Origin: Halobacillus faecis
Lineage (GTDB): Bacteria; Bacillota; Bacilli; Bacillales; Halobacillaceae
NCBI RefSeq assembly: GCF_007991335.1
Contig: NZ_BJYD01000024.1
Span: 62,001-126,000 of the forward strand
Length of the DNA stretch: 64,000 nt
Direction: 5' to 3'
Positions within the stretch are counted from its first letter, which is position 1; the number at the start of each line of letters is the position of its first letter. Shown piece by piece: positions 61,996-64,000 of the stretch. Position numbers and translations under genes: made by a program. Below the pieces are notes generated by a model. That model searched no databases and was not told where the DNA came from. It saw only the letters and a program-made list of their open reading frames with translations.

Positions 61996-63151
61996 TATAT
62001 TCGACTCTCCTTTTCGAAAGCGGAGGGTATGAAGGCCGGTCACCTCCTAACAGTGGAGTCAACCATTGATAATAAGCCTTTAGATCTGTGATGAATTGAG
62101 CTGGTAACAGCCTTTCTCCCTCAGCAATCACATTTTCAAGTTTTACTGGTTTTATCTCCATTGTATAATAATTTGATGCTTTTCGCCCAACAGCGACCAT
62201 GACTGCATCATACCCTTCGAGCACCCACCGCCCACCTTCTCTGCCAACCTGATAAGCTTCATAGGTATCGATGGGGGATAGAGACGACGTATCTGCCCGT
62301 TGATTCATCCCTAACAGTTCTGCCCTAGTATTCACATGTAACTCTTCCCTGATAAATTCACTGATTTCCTTGGAAATACCTCCGAGAATGGAGCGTCCGC
62401 CTACGTGATTGAGTTCAATTTGAGATCCTTGTTCCCACTGAACTCCTTCACTGACCACGACAATGGCGTAACCATAGGAACTCAATGCTTCTTTGACTGT
62501 TGTTAACAATGTATCCTTATTCAACGGCTGTTCCGGAAGAGCAATATAATGGGGGCCCTCTTCCTCATACTCTCTCCAAGCTCCTGCAGCGGCAGCTAAC
62601 CACCCTGCATTCCGGCCCATCGTTTCCAGAACACGGACCTGCTCAAAGTTCTTCATGGAATATAGATCACGACTCAAATCCTTCGTCGTCTGCGCGATCG
62701 ATCTCGCTGCACTTGCGAAACCAGGAGCATGGTCTGTGCCTCCTAAGTCGTTATCCACCGTTTTCGGTAGTCCGAGTACCTGCAGAGTGTAACCCTGACG
62801 TTCGGCTTCTTTTTTCACTTTTAACAAAGCTTCCATCGTTCCATTCCCACCGATAAATACGAGGGTATCGATTTGGTGCTTCTTCAGGGAATGGACCGCT
62901 TGAGCAATCGCCTCATCGTTAAAAGGATAACGCCCGGATTGTAGGCACGCCCCCGGCACTGACTGATTCTCAAGAATCCAATCAATGACTTCCGAACCAC
63001 CGTAAAGAAAGTTCTCTTCCACCAGACCTTGATAACCTCCTTCAACGAAGGTCAATTGACACTGTTCTTTTACACTTTCAACAAAACCAGCCAGGGTAGC
63101 GTTGATGACAGCTGTCGGTCCTCCTGCTTGCCCTACTGCGACATGTTTCAT
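61979..63151 (-). CDS. PFK-family sugar-phosphate kinase with mixed signature
   Basis: A 390-residue protein of the phosphofructokinase fold. GGNGTM at 101-106 replaces GGDGS, so the Mg-binding Asp103 is Asn; Gly104 is ATP-like, but the PKTVDNDL motif at 129-136 has Lys instead of Gly124, as in PPi-dependent enzymes. Catalytic Asp133 and MGR motif (ETMGRNAG) are kept. The mix suggests an unusual donor or substrate. ATG at 63151 with GGAGGACACC, overlapping the upstream isomerase gene's end by a codon or two. Not the house-keeping PfkA. Confidence 0.85.
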   Translation of the reverse strand: MKHVAVGQAGGPTAVINATLAGFVESVKEQCQLTFVEGGYQGLVEENFLYGGSEVIDWILENQSVPGACLQSGRYPFNDEAIAQAVHSLKKHQIDTLVFIGGNGTMEALLKVKKEAERQGYTLQVLGLPKTVDNDLGGTDHAPGFASAARSIAQTTKDLSRDLYSMKNFEQVRVLETMGRNAGWLAAAAGAWREYEEEGPHYIALPEQPLNKDTLLTTVKEALSSYGYAIVVVSEGVQWEQGSQIELNHVGGRSILGGISKEISEFIREELHVNTRAELLGMNQRADTSSLSPIDTYEAYQVGREGGRWVLEGYDAVMVAVGRKASNYYTMEIKPVKLENVIAEGERLLPAQFITDLKAYYQWLTPLLGGDRPSYPPLSKRRVEYSEHQS

Positions 63152-63168
63152 CAGGTGTCCTCCTTCAA

Positions 63169-64000
63169 TCAATCTTTCGTATAGACGATAGTTTCAAGGT
63201 CCAGTTGACGCCCAAGTTCCACAAGCTCTTCAACGACATCTTCGTAAACAAGAGCATAGTGAGGCTCAAAACCTTCTTCCATTAAACTGTACAGCGTGTC
63301 ATTGATCTCCGTCTCAAGTTCTACTTCTACAGACGTCCCGTTGAATCGTTTCGGAGTATCCAATGCGTTTCCTCTCATGATAAGCAGACGATACCCATCT
63401 GGTGTATAGCTGACGCGGAACATCGTTACCTGCCCTGGCTTCAGACCAAATTCCATCGTAAATCCGAGTTTACGGTTAGGGTGCACGCCAGGCTGCGCTC
63501 CCTGGTCAGGGTGAGCAAGAGAGTAGGCACCTGCGCCGCAATGCCAGAAGACGACTGAATTACTCGCTTCATTCACATGAACCATATCTCCTAAGTAAGG
63601 CGCTTTTCCTCCACTCAGTTGCTGTAAAATAAACATGGAAACAGAACCATGGATATCCGATTCACAAGAAGAGACGATTCCGTCTTCGGTAAATTGGGAT
63701 AGTGTTGAACAAGCGGCTGCTCCTAATTCATTGAAAAACTCCGGCCAGCAGCGGATGGCGAGGCCTGAAAGGTTTTCTTGATTAACGACAGACTCGACAT
63801 AAGTCGTGAACTGAGCAAAACGCTGAACGGTTTCATCATTTCTGTTCAAGCCGATCACCTGCTGCTGCGCTCGGTCAATCGCATGCTCCCATTCACCTTC
63901 TGAAAGTTTCTTAGATTCTTCGAAAGCTTTCATCAAATCGACACTTTTAACCTCAACCCCCAGTTGCTTTTGAAGCATCTCTTCGTCCGTTCCTGAGAAA
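63169..64000 (-). CDS. L-fucose-isomerase-like sugar isomerase (C-terminal part, cut by window edge)
   Basis: The frame stays open to the window edge, so the gene continues beyond 64000; the ATG at 63978 is internal. The visible 277 residues carry the fucose-isomerase-type C-terminal fold: IRCWPEFFNELGAAACSTLSQ, VSSCESDIHGSVSMFIL (metal-ligand Glu and Asp), VVFWHCGAGAYSLAHP and a PGQVTMFRVSYTPDGYRL strand. These enzymes interconvert aldose and ketose. The sugar may be fucose, arabinose-like or sulfoquinovose, as some SQ isomerases belong to this group; only context points to substrate. Confidence 0.8.
   Translation of the reverse strand, partial: FSGTDEEMLQKQLGVEVKSVDLMKAFEESKKLSEGEWEHAIDRAQQQVIGLNRNDETVQRFAQFTTYVESVVNQENLSGLAIRCWPEFFNELGAAACSTLSQFTEDGIVSSCESDIHGSVSMFILQQLSGGKAPYLGDMVHVNEASNSVVFWHCGAGAYSLAHPDQGAQPGVHPNRKLGFTMEFGLKPGQVTMFRVSYTPDGYRLLIMRGNALDTPKRFNGTSVEVELETEINDTLYSLMEEGFEPHYALVYEDVVEELVELGRQLDLETIVYTKD

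Overview
The window looks like a chromosomal segment of a low-to-moderate GC, Gram-positive member of the Bacillaceae. Shine-Dalgarno sites are strong (AGGAGG-like), TTG and GTG starts are common, and there are CcpA-type cre sites, a yybP-ykoY riboswitch and Bacillus-like gene neighbourhoods (mdx, yko, adeR-ald, cstA). Many proteins are acidic, which would suit a moderately halophilic genus such as Halobacillus or Pontibacillus. That genus call is an inference.

Layout. 0-6 kb: end of an amino-acid permease, an LCP cell-wall enzyme, small proteins, a DUF218 protein and a large secreted alpha-amylase. 6-10 kb: a catalase remnant fused to a 21-nt repeat array, a SEC-C protein and a MacB-like ABC exporter. 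10-18.5 kb: a maltodextrin locus (LacI regulator, MdxG, MdxF, MdxE, divergent neopullulanase) and a MATE pump. 18.5-20 kb: a three-gene ArsA-like ATPase / cory-CC-star / CCxxxC-protein operon, followed upstream by CstA. 22-27 kb: subtilisin, riboswitch-controlled cation exchanger and an amino-acid ABC importer. 27.5-33 kb: GAF-STAS protein, a YkoGH-like two-component system with two PepSY proteins, and a NERD protein.

33-41.7 kb is one long minus-strand operon: MurNAc-type kinase, MurQ etherase, sugar ABC importer, RpiR regulator and a GlcD/GlcF oxidase. MurQ releases D-lactate, so the terminal oxidase plausibly burns that product. 42-45.7 kb is an AT-rich exopolysaccharide island (GH16, GT2, deacetylase) bracketed by a perfect 15-bp direct repeat. 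45.8-57.6 kb holds an oligo-1,6-glucosidase, AdeR-like regulator with alanine dehydrogenase, a thermolysin plus M14 carboxypeptidase pair, and a glycerate locus (CdaR regulator, glycerate kinase, GntP permease). 57.7-64 kb holds a 34-codon membrane peptide and a minus-strand catabolic operon: fucose-isomerase-like protein (cut by the window edge), PFK-like kinase with a mixed signature, GntR regulator, class II aldolase, aldehyde dehydrogenase and an AEC transporter.

The overall theme is scavenging of polymers: starch or maltodextrin, protein, cell-wall sugars, glycerate and an unidentified sugar, largely under CcpA plus local regulators. Two dispersed intergenic repeat families (an ACCAGGTCATACA element and 20-22-nt GATAA-type tandem repeats) recur through the window. 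No rRNA, tRNA, CRISPR array or intact insertion sequence was seen.
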